Program-made: the position numbers and the translations under genes
Shown: piece after piece, positions 1-8,511 of the stretch
Position numbering within the stretch: position 1 is the stretch's first letter
Layout of the letters: each line of letters starts with the position of its first letter
The notes under the pieces: model-generated
The model's database searches: none
Told to the model about the DNA's origin: nothing
Seen by the model: the letters and a program-made list of their open reading frames with translations, nothing else
Assembly: GCA_031269545.1 (NCBI GenBank)
Contig: JAISYZ010000204.1
Span: 1 to 53,856 of the forward strand
Length of the DNA stretch: 53,856 bases
Direction of reading: 5' to 3'
DNA from: Prevotellaceae bacterium
GTDB lineage: Bacteria > Bacteroidota > Bacteroidia > Bacteroidales > UBA932

Positions 1-315
1 GTAGAAATAATGAAAACCCCCAACTGTTCCAATATCAAACCCAAATTGGAGTACTCTATGTTACTGATAAACAGTATAGATAAGTACATGAGAGATGCCA
101 AAGTTGAGGTTAAATGCAAGTTAATTGGTTCAATGTTTCCTGAAAAAATCACATTTGATGGAAAATCATATCAAACCAATGCTTACAATTCAGTACTTAA
201 CTTAATATATCAGCAAACCAAGCAGTTACAAGGTACAAAAAAGAAAAAAGGAGGGACTTTTGAGAGTTCCTCCAATTCAGTACCCGGGGTCGGGCTCGAA
301 CCGACACAGGGGTGA
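1..315 (+). CDS. C-terminal end of a site-specific serine recombinase (5' partial)
   Basis: The reading frame is open from base 1, so the gene starts outside the window and only about 105 residues are visible. The stretch with IGSMFPEKITFDGKSYQT resembles, from memory, the C-terminal tail of large Bacteroidota serine recombinases (usual form IGSxFPEKxxFDGxxYRT). The catalytic N-terminal resolvase domain lies to the left and cannot be checked. No stop codon follows the lysine-rich end where such proteins normally finish. The frame instead runs through the terminator and the 3' part of a tRNA-Leu gene on the other strand and stops at 313-315, so the last 20 or so residues are not native-looking. 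This may be an intact mobile-element gene abutting a tRNA or a truncated relic. The family call is moderate because only the tail is seen. Confidence 0.55.
   Translation, partial: VEIMKTPNCSNIKPKLEYSMLLINSIDKYMRDAKVEVKCKLIGSMFPEKITFDGKSYQTNAYNSVLNLIYQQTKQLQGTKKKKGGTFESSSNSVPGVGLEPTQG
241..276 (-). terminator. Rho-independent terminator of tRNA-Leu
   Basis: Read on the minus strand, GGAGGAAC and GTCCCTCC form an 8-bp stem with one G-T pair around an 8-nt loop, followed by a run of T (242-250). It lies directly 3' of the tRNA gene. Confidence 0.7.
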
Positions 316-364
316 ACCTACTGGTGTTTGAGACCAGCGCGTCTACCAATTCCGCCACCCGGGC
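281..364 (-). tRNA. tRNA-Leu(CAA)
   Basis: The minus strand folds as an 84-nt cloverleaf with a long variable arm, as expected of a class II tRNA. The acceptor stem is GCCCGGG with CCCGGGT plus discriminator A. The D-loop contains the usual GGTAGACGC block. The anticodon stem CTGGT/ACCAG encloses loop CTCAAAC, giving anticodon CAA (reads UUG, leucine). The T-arm is GTCGG-TTCGAGC-CCGAC. CCA is not encoded. The gene has its own promoter upstream and an intrinsic terminator downstream. Confidence 0.96.
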
Positions 365-391
365 AATTACCTTGACAGTAATTTAGAGCGA

Positions 392-421
392 CAAAAGTAT
401 AAAAAAAAAATAATTTACAAG
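392..421 (-). promoter_or_regulatory. Promoter for tRNA-Leu
   Basis: On the minus strand there is a -7 box TACTTTTG (392-399, matching TAnnTTTG) and, 18 nt upstream, CTTG (418-421) in the -33 position. It lies 28 nt before the mature tRNA 5' end. Confidence 0.55.
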
Positions 422-449
422 CATAAATAAAAAAAAAATAAAAAAAACT

Positions 450-478
450 TTTGTTTTATAAAAAAAATTGTAATTTTG
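450..478 (+). promoter_or_regulatory. Promoter for the Lrp/AsnC gene
   Basis: TTTG at 450-453 and TAATTTTG at 471-478 match the Bacteroidota -33 and -7 elements, with a slightly short 17-nt spacer. The ATG of the regulator follows 42 nt later. Confidence 0.55.
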
Positions 479-520
479 CTTTTTTAACAAAATTATATTA
501 AATAATAAAAATTATAAGAA

Positions 521-1033
521 ATGACAACAATGTACCAAGTTGATGCAATTGACCAGAAAATTCTTTATTATCTGGTAAAAAATGCAAGAATTCCTTTTTT
601 GGAAATAGCCAGAGAATGTGGCATTTCGGGAGCTGCAATTCACCAACGTGTAAAAAAAATGGAAGAAGCCGGCATTATCGTTGGCTCGCAACTTATTGTT
701 AAACCTAAATCTCTTGGCTACGATTTATGCGCTTTTGTCGGCATTACACTGGTGCAATTGAGTATGTATAATTCGGTTGTCGAGCAATTGACAAAAATCC
801 CAGAAGTTGTTGAGTGTCATTTTGTTACTGGGGTGTTTGCCATGCTGGTAAAAGTTTATTGCCGCGATAATTCACACCTTATGGAAGTTTTGGTTAACAC
901 AATCCAAAATATTCCCGGAGTATCAAAAACCGAAACATGGGTTTCATTAAATCAGGCAATAAACCGTCAGATTTATGTGATGGATAAAAAAGTTTCAAAA
1001 ACTAAAAAAATCCGTAAAGGAATTATCGTTTAG
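521..1033 (+). CDS. Lrp/AsnC family transcriptional regulator
   Basis: A 170-residue protein with the standard two-part Lrp/AsnC plan. Residues 7-60 form an AsnC-type winged helix-turn-helix (DQKILYYLVKNARIPFLEIA, then ISGAAIHQRVKKMEEAGII). Residues 70-150 form the RAM/ligand-binding ferredoxin-like domain, with GVFAMLVKVYCRDNSHLMEV as the typical effector-site segment. Such proteins are octameric or decameric DNA-bending regulators that respond to amino acids. The target here is unknown because no amino-acid gene is adjacent. The C-terminus has a short lysine-rich extension. It converges on ispD with only 6 nt between the stops. A second ATG at codon 4 is an alternative start. Confidence 0.92.
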   Translation: MTTMYQVDAIDQKILYYLVKNARIPFLEIARECGISGAAIHQRVKKMEEAGIIVGSQLIVKPKSLGYDLCAFVGITLVQLSMYNSVVEQLTKIPEVVECHFVTGVFAMLVKVYCRDNSHLMEVLVNTIQNIPGVSKTETWVSLNQAINRQIYVMDKKVSKTKKIRKGIIV

Positions 1034-1039
1034 TAAATT

Positions 1040-1702
1040 TTATATAAATCTTTCAGCAAAATCAATATCTGTCGGAAATGTAATCTTTATGTTTTCGCGA
1101 TTTCCTTCTATATAATTTATGGAATGTCCTGACTTTTCAACAACCGAGGCATCGTCCGTAAATTCAGGAATATAAGCCTGCTTATATGCATTCATTATAA
1201 TATCGTACCTGAAAATCTGCGGCGTCTGAACAATACAAACTCCATCTCTGTCAATAATTTCGGTTCTGTGCTTACATATTCTTCTAAGCGATTCGTTTAT
1301 CTTTAACACAGGAATTGCATTACCCTGTTCGATTGCAAGTTCAAAACATTTTTTAATTGTTTCAATTTTCACTAACGGACGCACGCCATCATGTACAGCA
1401 ACAAATTTATAATCGTCAGAAATCTTTTCGAGAGCATTGCAAACCGAATGAAATCGGGTAATTCCGCCAGCGACAATTGTAAGTTTACTGTCGAAATTAT
1501 ATTCGGCGCAAAGTTTTTGCCATGCTTGTATTTGATTTTCGGGAAGCGTCAGGATTATATCAAGCGTATTGTCAAAGTTGATAAATTTTTCAATGGTATG
1601 CATCAAAACAGGCTTGTTTTTTATCAATAAAAATTGTTTGGGAATAGAACTTCCCATTCGTAAACCTATGCCTCCTGCAACTATTATTACTGCGTTTTTC
1701 AT
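1040..1702 (-). CDS. ispD: 2-C-methyl-D-erythritol 4-phosphate cytidylyltransferase
   Basis: IspD transfers CMP from CTP to methylerythritol phosphate in the non-mevalonate isoprenoid pathway, in the cytoplasm. The 220-residue length fits the family. Visible motifs are the N-terminal nucleotide-binding loop VAGGIGLRMGSSIPKQF (about residues 8-24), AVHDGVRPLV (about 102-111) and the C-terminal TDDASVVEKSG and ENIKITFPTDI segments that shape the substrate site. The family consensus AAAGxGxRMG appears here as VAGGIGLRMG, a mild variant common in Bacteroidota. It lies 7 nt downstream of the yhbP-like gene on the same strand, and both probably share the promoter near 2170. Confidence 0.95.
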   Translation of the reverse strand: MKNAVIIVAGGIGLRMGSSIPKQFLLIKNKPVLMHTIEKFINFDNTLDIILTLPENQIQAWQKLCAEYNFDSKLTIVAGGITRFHSVCNALEKISDDYKFVAVHDGVRPLVKIETIKKCFELAIEQGNAIPVLKINESLRRICKHRTEIIDRDGVCIVQTPQIFRYDIIMNAYKQAYIPEFTDDASVVEKSGHSINYIEGNRENIKITFPTDIDFAERFI

Positions 1703-1709
1703 TGTTAAT

Positions 1710-2138
1710 TTATTTTGATTTTTCCCAAATTATCTTTTTTCCAAATCCCAACATGTTATTTGTATATTTTGCAAAAGTTATTTCGAGCATCCACAGGTCT
1801 GATTTGCTTATAATGGCATAAGGAAAACGTTTAACATAAATTTTATAACAGCGTTTTTGAATTTCGTTTTTCGGTTGCGTTGCAGTTCCATTGAGTTGCA
1901 AACCCTGTATTTTACCGACAATTTTTGTTTCCAGAACTATTGATGCCGCTACGTTTTCATTTTTTTTCATATCGTTGAAATGTTTTGTTTTGTCATCCGA
2001 ATAAAAAATAAAAGCATTGTTTTCCGTATCGTAAGCGTAGAATACGTTAGAGCAGTACACCTGATTACCATCGAATGTTGCAAGCGTAAGTACATGATGT
2101 TTTTTTATAAACGATATTATGCGTCTGTCGATTTCCAT
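1710..2138 (-). CDS. yhbP: UPF0306/YhbP-like pyridoxamine 5'-phosphate oxidase-fold protein
   Basis: A 142-residue protein with the split-barrel flavin-binding fold of the PNPOx superfamily. The whole-length pattern matches E. coli YhbP (UPF0306): an N-terminal helix with HHVLTLAT, then VYCSNVFYAYD, FYSDDKTKHFNDM, and the diagnostic C-terminal NNMLGFGKKIIW. The physiological substrate of YhbP proteins is not established, and flavin binding here is assumed from the fold. It is the first gene of a two-gene unit with ispD, and no functional link between the two is known to me. Confidence 0.8.
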   Translation of the reverse strand: MEIDRRIISFIKKHHVLTLATFDGNQVYCSNVFYAYDTENNAFIFYSDDKTKHFNDMKKNENVAASIVLETKIVGKIQGLQLNGTATQPKNEIQKRCYKIYVKRFPYAIISKSDLWMLEITFAKYTNNMLGFGKKIIWEKSK

Positions 2139-2165
2139 TCTGCAAGAATTTTACTTTCCAATCTT

Positions 2166-2199
2166 CAAAGTTAGCATAAAATCCTCAATTATATACAAA
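2166..2199 (-). promoter_or_regulatory. Promoter for yhbP-ispD
   Basis: The minus strand carries TAACTTTG (2166-2173, -7 type) with TTTG 22 nt upstream (2196-2199). The spacing is at the long end of the usual range. The yhbP ATG lies about 27 nt downstream. Confidence 0.45.
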
Positions 2200-2298
2200 C
2201 GAATAAAATGTTTTACAAAATTTATAGAGGAAAGTTACAAAAATTTAAGTTCAAAACGGTTCGGGAATGGTTATGGGAAAATTTAGGGATGAGAAATA

Positions 2299-2332
2299 AA
2301 AAAAAGGCTACTCTTAAAGCAGCCTTTTTTTG
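2299..2332. terminator. Bidirectional terminator after the first Sus locus
   Basis: AAAAAGGCT and AGCCTTTTT form a 9-bp stem around an 11-nt loop, with T-runs on both strands. It lies 22 nt 3' of the SusCD-linked lipoprotein gene and would end that leftward operon. Confidence 0.75.
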
Positions 2333-2354
2333 TGTTTCAAATTATATCAGACCG

Positions 2355-3206
2355 TTATTTCTTTGTCCATATACTCCAAATAACCTGATCGAAGTACCCT
2401 GCATCAACATAAATCTTATAATTTGTATTAATAATCAGATCACACGCGGATGCCGTACCTTCTGATCGTTGTTCAAACCACATTTGCCCATAAACAGCAT
2501 GCGTATCATAAGCCTGTTTAGGAATATTCACTTTAATGTTGAATGGATCTCTTCCATCAATTTCAAAAGTAACAGGTATTGTATATCCCCAAAGACCCAT
2601 AACCTCATAAGTTCCAATACCATTTGATGCTGATAATAAGGTAACATCTACATCATACAAGTCATAAGGATCAGTTTCATAACCCGATTGTTCATAAACC
2701 TCATAAGTACCCTCAAAATCTTCTGGAACGTAAGGACATAATCCACGTAAAGTAAGTGTGCATGTATTTACACCCAGGTTATTAGATGCGCTTATTGGAG
2801 TTTTAAGGCTTGGCACACCATTAGTTCCAACAAGTTCAAGAACGAGAGTCCGTATGTCTTGCGTTCCATCTTTTAAACCATCATAATATCCGGTAACAGT
2901 AAGTGTTCCAACATTCTTCCCTGCCTGAATAGTAACAGTAGATGGCATAGAATAATCAGTACCTGCACGGGCATTTGATAAATCACTTAATACGTTAACC
3001 TGCAAAACAACATCTTTATCAATAGGAGCGCCTACGAGCTGAACATCTATGTCAAAAGTTGCAACTATATCAGGTTCTACGTAAAACACGTTCGCATACG
3101 AACCAAATTTAACATAAGGAGAACCAAGATACCTGTGGTCATCTTCGCAAGCTGAAAACAATACAGTTGAAACAATTATTGCTAAAATATATTTTAAACT
3201 TTTCAT
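2355..3206 (-). CDS. SusC/D-linked surface lipoprotein with Calx-beta/DUF4843-like N-terminal domain
   Basis: A 283-residue secreted lipoprotein. The leader MKSLKYILAIIVSTVLFSAC ends in a lipobox (FSAC), and the EDD after the cysteine suits surface export of Bacteroidota lipoproteins. Residues about 30-150 read as one beta-sandwich of Calx-beta/DUF4843 type (TFDIDVQLVG, AGTDYSMPSTVTIQAG, RTLVLELVG). Residues 160-283 look like a second all-beta domain with many aromatic residues that I do not recognise. As third gene after SusC and SusD, 33 nt from SusD, it sits where SusE/SusF-like glycan-binding lipoproteins are found, so a ligand-binding role at the cell surface is inferred. The ligand is unknown. 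Confidence 0.65.
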   Translation of the reverse strand: MKSLKYILAIIVSTVLFSACEDDHRYLGSPYVKFGSYANVFYVEPDIVATFDIDVQLVGAPIDKDVVLQVNVLSDLSNARAGTDYSMPSTVTIQAGKNVGTLTVTGYYDGLKDGTQDIRTLVLELVGTNGVPSLKTPISASNNLGVNTCTLTLRGLCPYVPEDFEGTYEVYEQSGYETDPYDLYDVDVTLLSASNGIGTYEVMGLWGYTIPVTFEIDGRDPFNIKVNIPKQAYDTHAVYGQMWFEQRSEGTASACDLIINTNYKIYVDAGYFDQVIWSIWTKK

Positions 3207-3239
3207 ATTTTTATCTTTTTATAATAATTAAACATAATA

Positions 3240-4751
3240 TTAATTTCCATATCCAGGGTTTTGATCTATAAGGTCATTCACATTCATTTCATGTTCCGGA
3301 ATAGGATATGCAAAACGATAATCGGGATATGCAACTCCATAATTTTGATTACCCGCATTGTTAGAATCCTGTCCACGTACCACACCAAGATTTAAGCGTT
3401 TGAGATCTGCAAGACGATGTCCTTCAAAACAAAGTTCCTTACGACGTTCAAGCATAACCGTATTTAGTACATCCTCATTAGGAGTATTACTATCAAGAGT
3501 ACTTACATTTCTGTTATATCTCAATGCATTTATATAGCCAATAGCGGCATTTTTGTCTGGGCTTGAGCATTTTAAAGCACTTTCTGCTGCAATTAGGTAG
3601 AGTTCTGATATGCGGAATATATTTATATTACATAAATCCCAATTATCAGCAGTGCCGAAGAATTTACGCACACAGGGAACGTCCCCTGCTGTATAGGCAT
3701 AATTATAAAATATGGTATTTCGAACATCTGTAGGATTTGATGCTATTAAAGCAACTATTTCGTTAGATGGCAATAAATCTCCATAGCCCCGTACATCATC
3801 CAGATAAATTCTACTGATATGATTTGTATAATTACGTTCAGTAGCAGTATAAGGCAGGGTAAATATTGATTCCGATGAAAATCCTGCAGCAGGCAGCCAC
3901 ATTTTAGAAGAAAATTCGTCTGTTCCGCTTATAGCATATTCTTCAGGAGTTGCAAGTTTGTATTCATTTGTATTTATTACATCTTTCGCATATTTTAGAG
4001 CTTCGTCAAAATCTGCCGCACTTGAAGTACATGCTTTGTAAAGATAAACACGAGCCAGCAAAGCATTTACTGCTGCCTTACCTGCTGTGAAAGGTTCTTC
4101 TTTTTTAACTACATTCATTAAAGTCAAAGCTTCTTTCGCATCTGCAATAATGTGCTCAAATGATTCTTTTGCGTTTAGGCGTGCATGATCATCGCTTTGG
4201 GTTGGTTCAAGCATGTAAACAATACCAAGATGATCACCATTAGCAGTATAATTATAGGCTTGTGCAAAATATTTCATTACTTCAAAATGAAGCAAAGATC
4301 TAAGAAAATATGTTTCTCCCAATATTTGGTTTTTAACCTGTTTGTCATCATCCGTTGCAGGTTCTATCGGTTCAATATTCCTGATTATTTTATTAGCAGC
4401 ATCAATAGCTCTATATGCTATTATAAAAATGTCTGAATAATAAGATCCGCCTGGTTGAGGATTTTGCCAATTATACACTATTGAATACCTGTTGCTGTTT
4501 GGAATCTTTTGAACTACATCTGGAGTTCCTGCATCTCCGCAAGCTATTGCTTCACGACCATAAAAAGAGGGAGATCTTAAATAGTCATACACACCTAAAA
4601 GAGCGATTTGCCCATCTTTGATTTCTGTTATAGCCACTTGATCTGATTCTGACGAATAAGGCTTAAGGTCTAACCAATCTGTGCAAGAAGTTAAAACAAG
4701 GCTAAAACTAATTATTATTATTGTTAATATCTTTTTCATATATTTATTCAT
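3240..4751 (-). CDS. SusD/RagB family nutrient-binding outer-membrane lipoprotein
   Basis: A 503-residue SusD-like protein, the surface lid that hands ligand to its SusC partner. The lipobox is LTSC near residue 23, followed by TDWLDLKPYSS, the usual start of mature SusD proteins. Helical TPR-like segments follow (AYRAIDAANKII, AEALFLRS-type GETYFLRSLLHFEVMKYFAQAYN). The C-terminal hallmark RRKELCFEGHRLADLKRL and final FAYPIPEHEMNVNDLIDQNPGY are both typical. The ORF track start gives MNKYMKK; the fifth residue (4739) is an equally good start giving a more normal signal peptide. It lies 34 nt downstream of SusC in the same operon. The substrate cannot be read from sequence because no glycoside hydrolase or protease is linked. 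Confidence 0.95.
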   Translation of the reverse strand: MNKYMKKILTIIIISFSLVLTSCTDWLDLKPYSSESDQVAITEIKDGQIALLGVYDYLRSPSFYGREAIACGDAGTPDVVQKIPNSNRYSIVYNWQNPQPGGSYYSDIFIIAYRAIDAANKIIRNIEPIEPATDDDKQVKNQILGETYFLRSLLHFEVMKYFAQAYNYTANGDHLGIVYMLEPTQSDDHARLNAKESFEHIIADAKEALTLMNVVKKEEPFTAGKAAVNALLARVYLYKACTSSAADFDEALKYAKDVINTNEYKLATPEEYAISGTDEFSSKMWLPAAGFSSESIFTLPYTATERNYTNHISRIYLDDVRGYGDLLPSNEIVALIASNPTDVRNTIFYNYAYTAGDVPCVRKFFGTADNWDLCNINIFRISELYLIAAESALKCSSPDKNAAIGYINALRYNRNVSTLDSNTPNEDVLNTVMLERRKELCFEGHRLADLKRLNLGVVRGQDSNNAGNQNYGVAYPDYRFAYPIPEHEMNVNDLIDQNPGYGN

Positions 4752-4785
4752 AATTTTATTAAATTGAAATTCAAATTGTTAATAA

Positions 4786-7700
4786 CTAAAATTTAACATC
4801 TATACCAAGAGTCCATGTTTTTGATGTAGGATAAGAATAAAATGCTTCTCCTGTATAATTAACCTCGGGATCTTGTCCCGGATACTTGGTAATAGTAAGA
4901 AGATTCTGCCCCTGAGCAAATATTCTAAGACCTGTTAATCCTATTTTATTTACCCATTTTGCAGGAAAGTCATAACCTAATAGAACATTTTTTAAGCGAA
5001 TATAAGAACCATCAAACAAATAACGGGTTGATACCTGTGTGGTATTTGTAATCAAAGGTTTAGGGACGGTTGTAATATCGCCCGGTTTTTGCCAGCGATC
5101 TAATTGCGTTGCCACTATTCCTTGTGTTAACGTATTTCCATCGTCCATATATTGATAAGCTACATTATCAAATATTTTGTTTCCATACTGGAAATAGAAA
5201 AATGCACTGAGGCTAAATCCTTTATATGTAAAAGTGTTTGTTATACCTCCAAAACCTTTAGGACTTGCAGATCCAATTCCTGTAACAGACATATTGCCAT
5301 AAACACGGTAGAAAACAATTTCTCCATCTTTATTATACCACATTTGGCTACCATCGGCAGGATTAACGCCTGCATATTTAACAAGTTTATAAGCCATTAG
5401 GTCACCTCCTACCTGAAGTTCGCACCTACTGTTATTAGGATTAGTTATAGGGCTACCATCTACAAGTGAAAGTATTTTGTTTAGATTACGCGACCAGTTG
5501 GCATCAATGTTCCATGTAAAATACTTAGTTTTTACCGGCATTGCATTGATACTTACCTCAATGCCTTGATTACGCAACGAACCAACATTAGCCATACGAG
5601 TAGAAGAAACTCCCTGCATATAAGATATGGGCATATCTAACAATAAATCTGTAGTTTTGTTGTAATAAATCTCAATCGTACCGCCTATACGACGATTCAG
5701 CACACTGAAATCAACACCAATGTTTGCAGCCTCTGTTTGTTCCCAGCGAAGATCATCATATCCTATTTGATTTGGATATTTTGTTGATAAACCATTATAT
5801 GCTCCATAGGTATAAAGTCCTTGACTACGATAATTACCTATTTCAGAGTTGCCTGATGTACCATAACTTGTCCGTAATATCAATTGGTTTATCCAGTCAT
5901 AAGATTCCAAAAACTTTTCTTTATTGATATACCACGATAATCCCACACTCCAAAAGGTTGCGTATTTGTGATTTGTACCGAATTTTGAAGATCCATCTTG
6001 ACGAAGAGATCCTGACAGATAATATTTGCCATCATAATCATAATTAAACTGACCAAATACAGAAACCAATCTTGAACCGCTTCTACTACCGGCAGCTGTC
6101 ACTGGAGTAGCGCCTAATGATGGTTCTTTTAGTTTATAACCGGGAAAACCTTCATTTACAGCCTGTACCCATTTATTAGATTTGTCCGATGCCTCTTGTC
6201 CTGCTAATATACTAATATTGTGAATATCTTTCAGAGTAAAATTATATTGCAGTGTGTTTGTAATATTTTGCACAAGATATTGATCTGTATAACGAGTGGC
6301 TCTACCTAAATTATCTGCAGAAGAGCCTGTAGTACGTGGATCATCCCATTGGTCGCTTGTAAGCATAGTAAGATCATAGCCGTATTGAGTTTTAAACTTT
6401 AAATTTTTTAACAGAGTAAGTTCTGCATATAAAGCGCCAATCAGACGATGAGACCTATATTCCATTATATTGTAATTATTAGCCTCAACAAAATTTACAC
6501 CGTTATTTCCAATCATTTTGTGACGATAAGATCCATCTTCATTGTAAACTGGCTCAAGTGGAGAGAGATTCAAAGAACCTGCTACGGGATTTATATAATA
6601 AGCGGATGTTGTCAGCGGAATATCTCTGAATACATAGGAATATGTTGAATTAACACCAAACTTCAACCATTTAGCTCCCTGATGATCTAAATTTAGACGA
6701 GCAGAAGTACGGCGTACTTCACCCCATTTTAGAACTGCCTCCTGAGAGTAACGACCCAAAGAGAAAAAGAATGCCGTTTTGTCATCTCCCCCACGAGCAG
6801 AGAAATCTGCTTGATATGTTAATGCATTATCCCTGTATGCCTCTTTTTCCCAATCTGTATCATAAAAGTTGTCATTTGCATCTTTTGGGAAATTGTTCAT
6901 ATAAGTATTAAATTGCGTTTCCGTACGTCCCGAATTAAGGTAAGATTCACGAGCGAGTTCTATCCATTCATCTCGATTTACCATTCTGAAACCTGTGTTG
7001 GTACGGCTTGAAATGCCTGCTTGAGATGAAAAATTGAAATTTGTTTTTCCTTTACGTCCATGTTTTGTTGTAATAACAACAACTCCATTTGCAGCACGGG
7101 ATCCATAAATAGAAGTTGCCGAAGCATCTTTCAAAACGTTCACAGTTTCGATATCATTGGGATTTAAATCAACCGAAGCGCTTGCAACTTCTCCGTTGTA
7201 GCCTCCTGCTATATCAAGAAGATTACCTGTAGTAACAGGTATTCCATCTACTATATAGAGAGGGTCTGTACCTGCATTTACAGAACCGATACCACGAATA
7301 AGTAATTTTGTGGCGGATCCGGGCTGTCCGCTACCTGTTGTTGCCTGTAAACCCGGCACCTGTCCTTGTAAAGCTTGATCAACAGAAGCGACAGGTAATT
7401 TTTCGATCTTATCGCTTTTAAGAACTGTAGCGGCTCCTGTAAAAGTTGATTTTTTTACAGTCATATACCCTATAGTAACTGATTCTTCAAGTGTTATAGC
7501 ATCACTTTCTAATGTAACATTTATAATAGAACGTGTGCCAATAGCAACTTCCTGTGTTAGATAACCTATATAACTGAACACAAGAGTCGATCCTCCTGAC
7601 GGTACATTTATTGTATAATTACCGTCAGCATCAGTGAACGCGCCCGCTGTGGGCACCTCTTTTACAGTAACAGTCACGATATCGAGGGGTTTACCCTCTG

Positions 7701-7791
7701 CATCTATGATTTTTCCTGTAATTCTGGTTTGCGCTTGCGCAAAACCAACGCTCGCAATTACGAGCAGCATTTGTAAAATGATTTTCTTCAT
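4786..7791 (-). CDS. SusC/RagA family TonB-dependent outer-membrane transporter
   Basis: A 1001-residue TonB-dependent channel. The signal peptide is MKKIILQMLLVIASVGFAQAQ. Residues about 22-105 form a carboxypeptidase-regulatory-like (CNA-B type) domain (ITGKIIDAEGKPLDIVTVTV, GAFTDADGNYTINVPSG). The plug follows with the SusC signature LLIRGIGSVNAGTDPLYIVDGIPV and NVLKDASATSIYGSRAANGVVVITTK (about 165-245). The rest is a 22-strand barrel ending in aromatic F (TLGIDVKF). It is the first gene of the leftward operon and is paired with SusD and one accessory lipoprotein. No anti-sigma or TCS gene is adjacent. Import of an oligosaccharide or peptide is inferred from the family. Confidence 0.96.
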   Translation of the reverse strand: MKKIILQMLLVIASVGFAQAQTRITGKIIDAEGKPLDIVTVTVKEVPTAGAFTDADGNYTINVPSGGSTLVFSYIGYLTQEVAIGTRSIINVTLESDAITLEESVTIGYMTVKKSTFTGAATVLKSDKIEKLPVASVDQALQGQVPGLQATTGSGQPGSATKLLIRGIGSVNAGTDPLYIVDGIPVTTGNLLDIAGGYNGEVASASVDLNPNDIETVNVLKDASATSIYGSRAANGVVVITTKHGRKGKTNFNFSSQAGISSRTNTGFRMVNRDEWIELARESYLNSGRTETQFNTYMNNFPKDANDNFYDTDWEKEAYRDNALTYQADFSARGGDDKTAFFFSLGRYSQEAVLKWGEVRRTSARLNLDHQGAKWLKFGVNSTYSYVFRDIPLTTSAYYINPVAGSLNLSPLEPVYNEDGSYRHKMIGNNGVNFVEANNYNIMEYRSHRLIGALYAELTLLKNLKFKTQYGYDLTMLTSDQWDDPRTTGSSADNLGRATRYTDQYLVQNITNTLQYNFTLKDIHNISILAGQEASDKSNKWVQAVNEGFPGYKLKEPSLGATPVTAAGSRSGSRLVSVFGQFNYDYDGKYYLSGSLRQDGSSKFGTNHKYATFWSVGLSWYINKEKFLESYDWINQLILRTSYGTSGNSEIGNYRSQGLYTYGAYNGLSTKYPNQIGYDDLRWEQTEAANIGVDFSVLNRRIGGTIEIYYNKTTDLLLDMPISYMQGVSSTRMANVGSLRNQGIEVSINAMPVKTKYFTWNIDANWSRNLNKILSLVDGSPITNPNNSRCELQVGGDLMAYKLVKYAGVNPADGSQMWYNKDGEIVFYRVYGNMSVTGIGSASPKGFGGITNTFTYKGFSLSAFFYFQYGNKIFDNVAYQYMDDGNTLTQGIVATQLDRWQKPGDITTVPKPLITNTTQVSTRYLFDGSYIRLKNVLLGYDFPAKWVNKIGLTGLRIFAQGQNLLTITKYPGQDPEVNYTGEAFYSYPTSKTWTLGIDVKF

Positions 7792-7857
7792 GCGAATTTA
7801 ATTTTAATTGTTTCCTTTTTCACTATAAATTTCCATAAATTTTATGTTTTCTTTTTG

Positions 7858-7889
7858 CAAATATAATGGGTTTAACATAAATTTACAAG
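7858..7889 (-). promoter_or_regulatory. Promoter for the first SusCD operon
   Basis: On the minus strand TATATTTG (7858-7865) is a -7 box and CTTG (7886-7889) lies 20 nt upstream in the -33 position. This leaves a leader of about 60 nt before the SusC ATG. Confidence 0.55.
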
Positions 7890-8486
7890 CCTTTATGAAA
7901 AAAATATTAAAATTATTTTACATTTTATTTATTATCAGAACGTTATAAAATCACATTATTTTAAATTTTTTTCGTAGAAGTGTTAAAATCGTAAATTTTA
8001 TTCTATTTTCATAAATTTAAATAGTTTTACTGAAAAAACTGCGTTTTTATTATGTTTTTTTGTAATCATAAAAATATTTTTGTTTTTCCCACGAATAAAA
8101 AACAATATGTAATATTAGCAATATAATAGCGTATGATACAATCAATTAAACATTAAAAATTATATCAATCCATTACTATGTATTATCAAAACAAATATGG
8201 TTTTTTTATTTTTAAATGTATTATAGTATCAATATTTACAGGCATTTACAAGTATTTAAATGTTTATATCGTTTTGCTAATTTTTACATAAAATTTTTAA
8301 GTAAAAAATAGATATAACGATTATATTACAAATTATAACAAAAAATAATATTTTTTGATTTTTATTATTTATAATGTGTAACAAAACATATATACAGTAA
8401 AGATTTTCTAAGATTATTGAATGCATATAAATTGTAAGTTAATATAATTGTAACATGACAAATTTATATAATCGAGCATAATCTAT
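7890..8486. other. Very AT-rich intergenic region, no gene seen
   Basis: About 600 nt between the divergent SusC and mnmE genes, made almost entirely of A and T. No ORF with coding character and no RNA gene is apparent. Weak local dyads occur (for example TTTTTAC...GTAAAAA near 8282-8308), but no long inverted repeat like the one at the second SusC locus was found. Confidence 0.5.
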
Positions 8487-8494
8487 TATTTTTG
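8487..8494 (+). promoter_or_regulatory. Probable -7 box for mnmE
   Basis: TATTTTTG matches TAnnTTTG and sits 17 nt before the mnmE ATG. No good -33 partner is seen at the right distance, so this is tentative. Confidence 0.35.
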
Positions 8495-8511
8495 CAAAAA
8501 AAATATATTAA

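Noticed and set aside
2208-2465. ORF of 85 codons on the plus strand
   Set aside because: It crosses the bidirectional terminator and the 3' end of the lipoprotein gene, has no family resemblance and no promoter.
7792-8486. Possible inverton before the first SusC
   Set aside because: I looked for paired repeats around the promoter at 7858-7889 and found only short AT-rich dyads, nothing like the 22-bp pair at the second locus.
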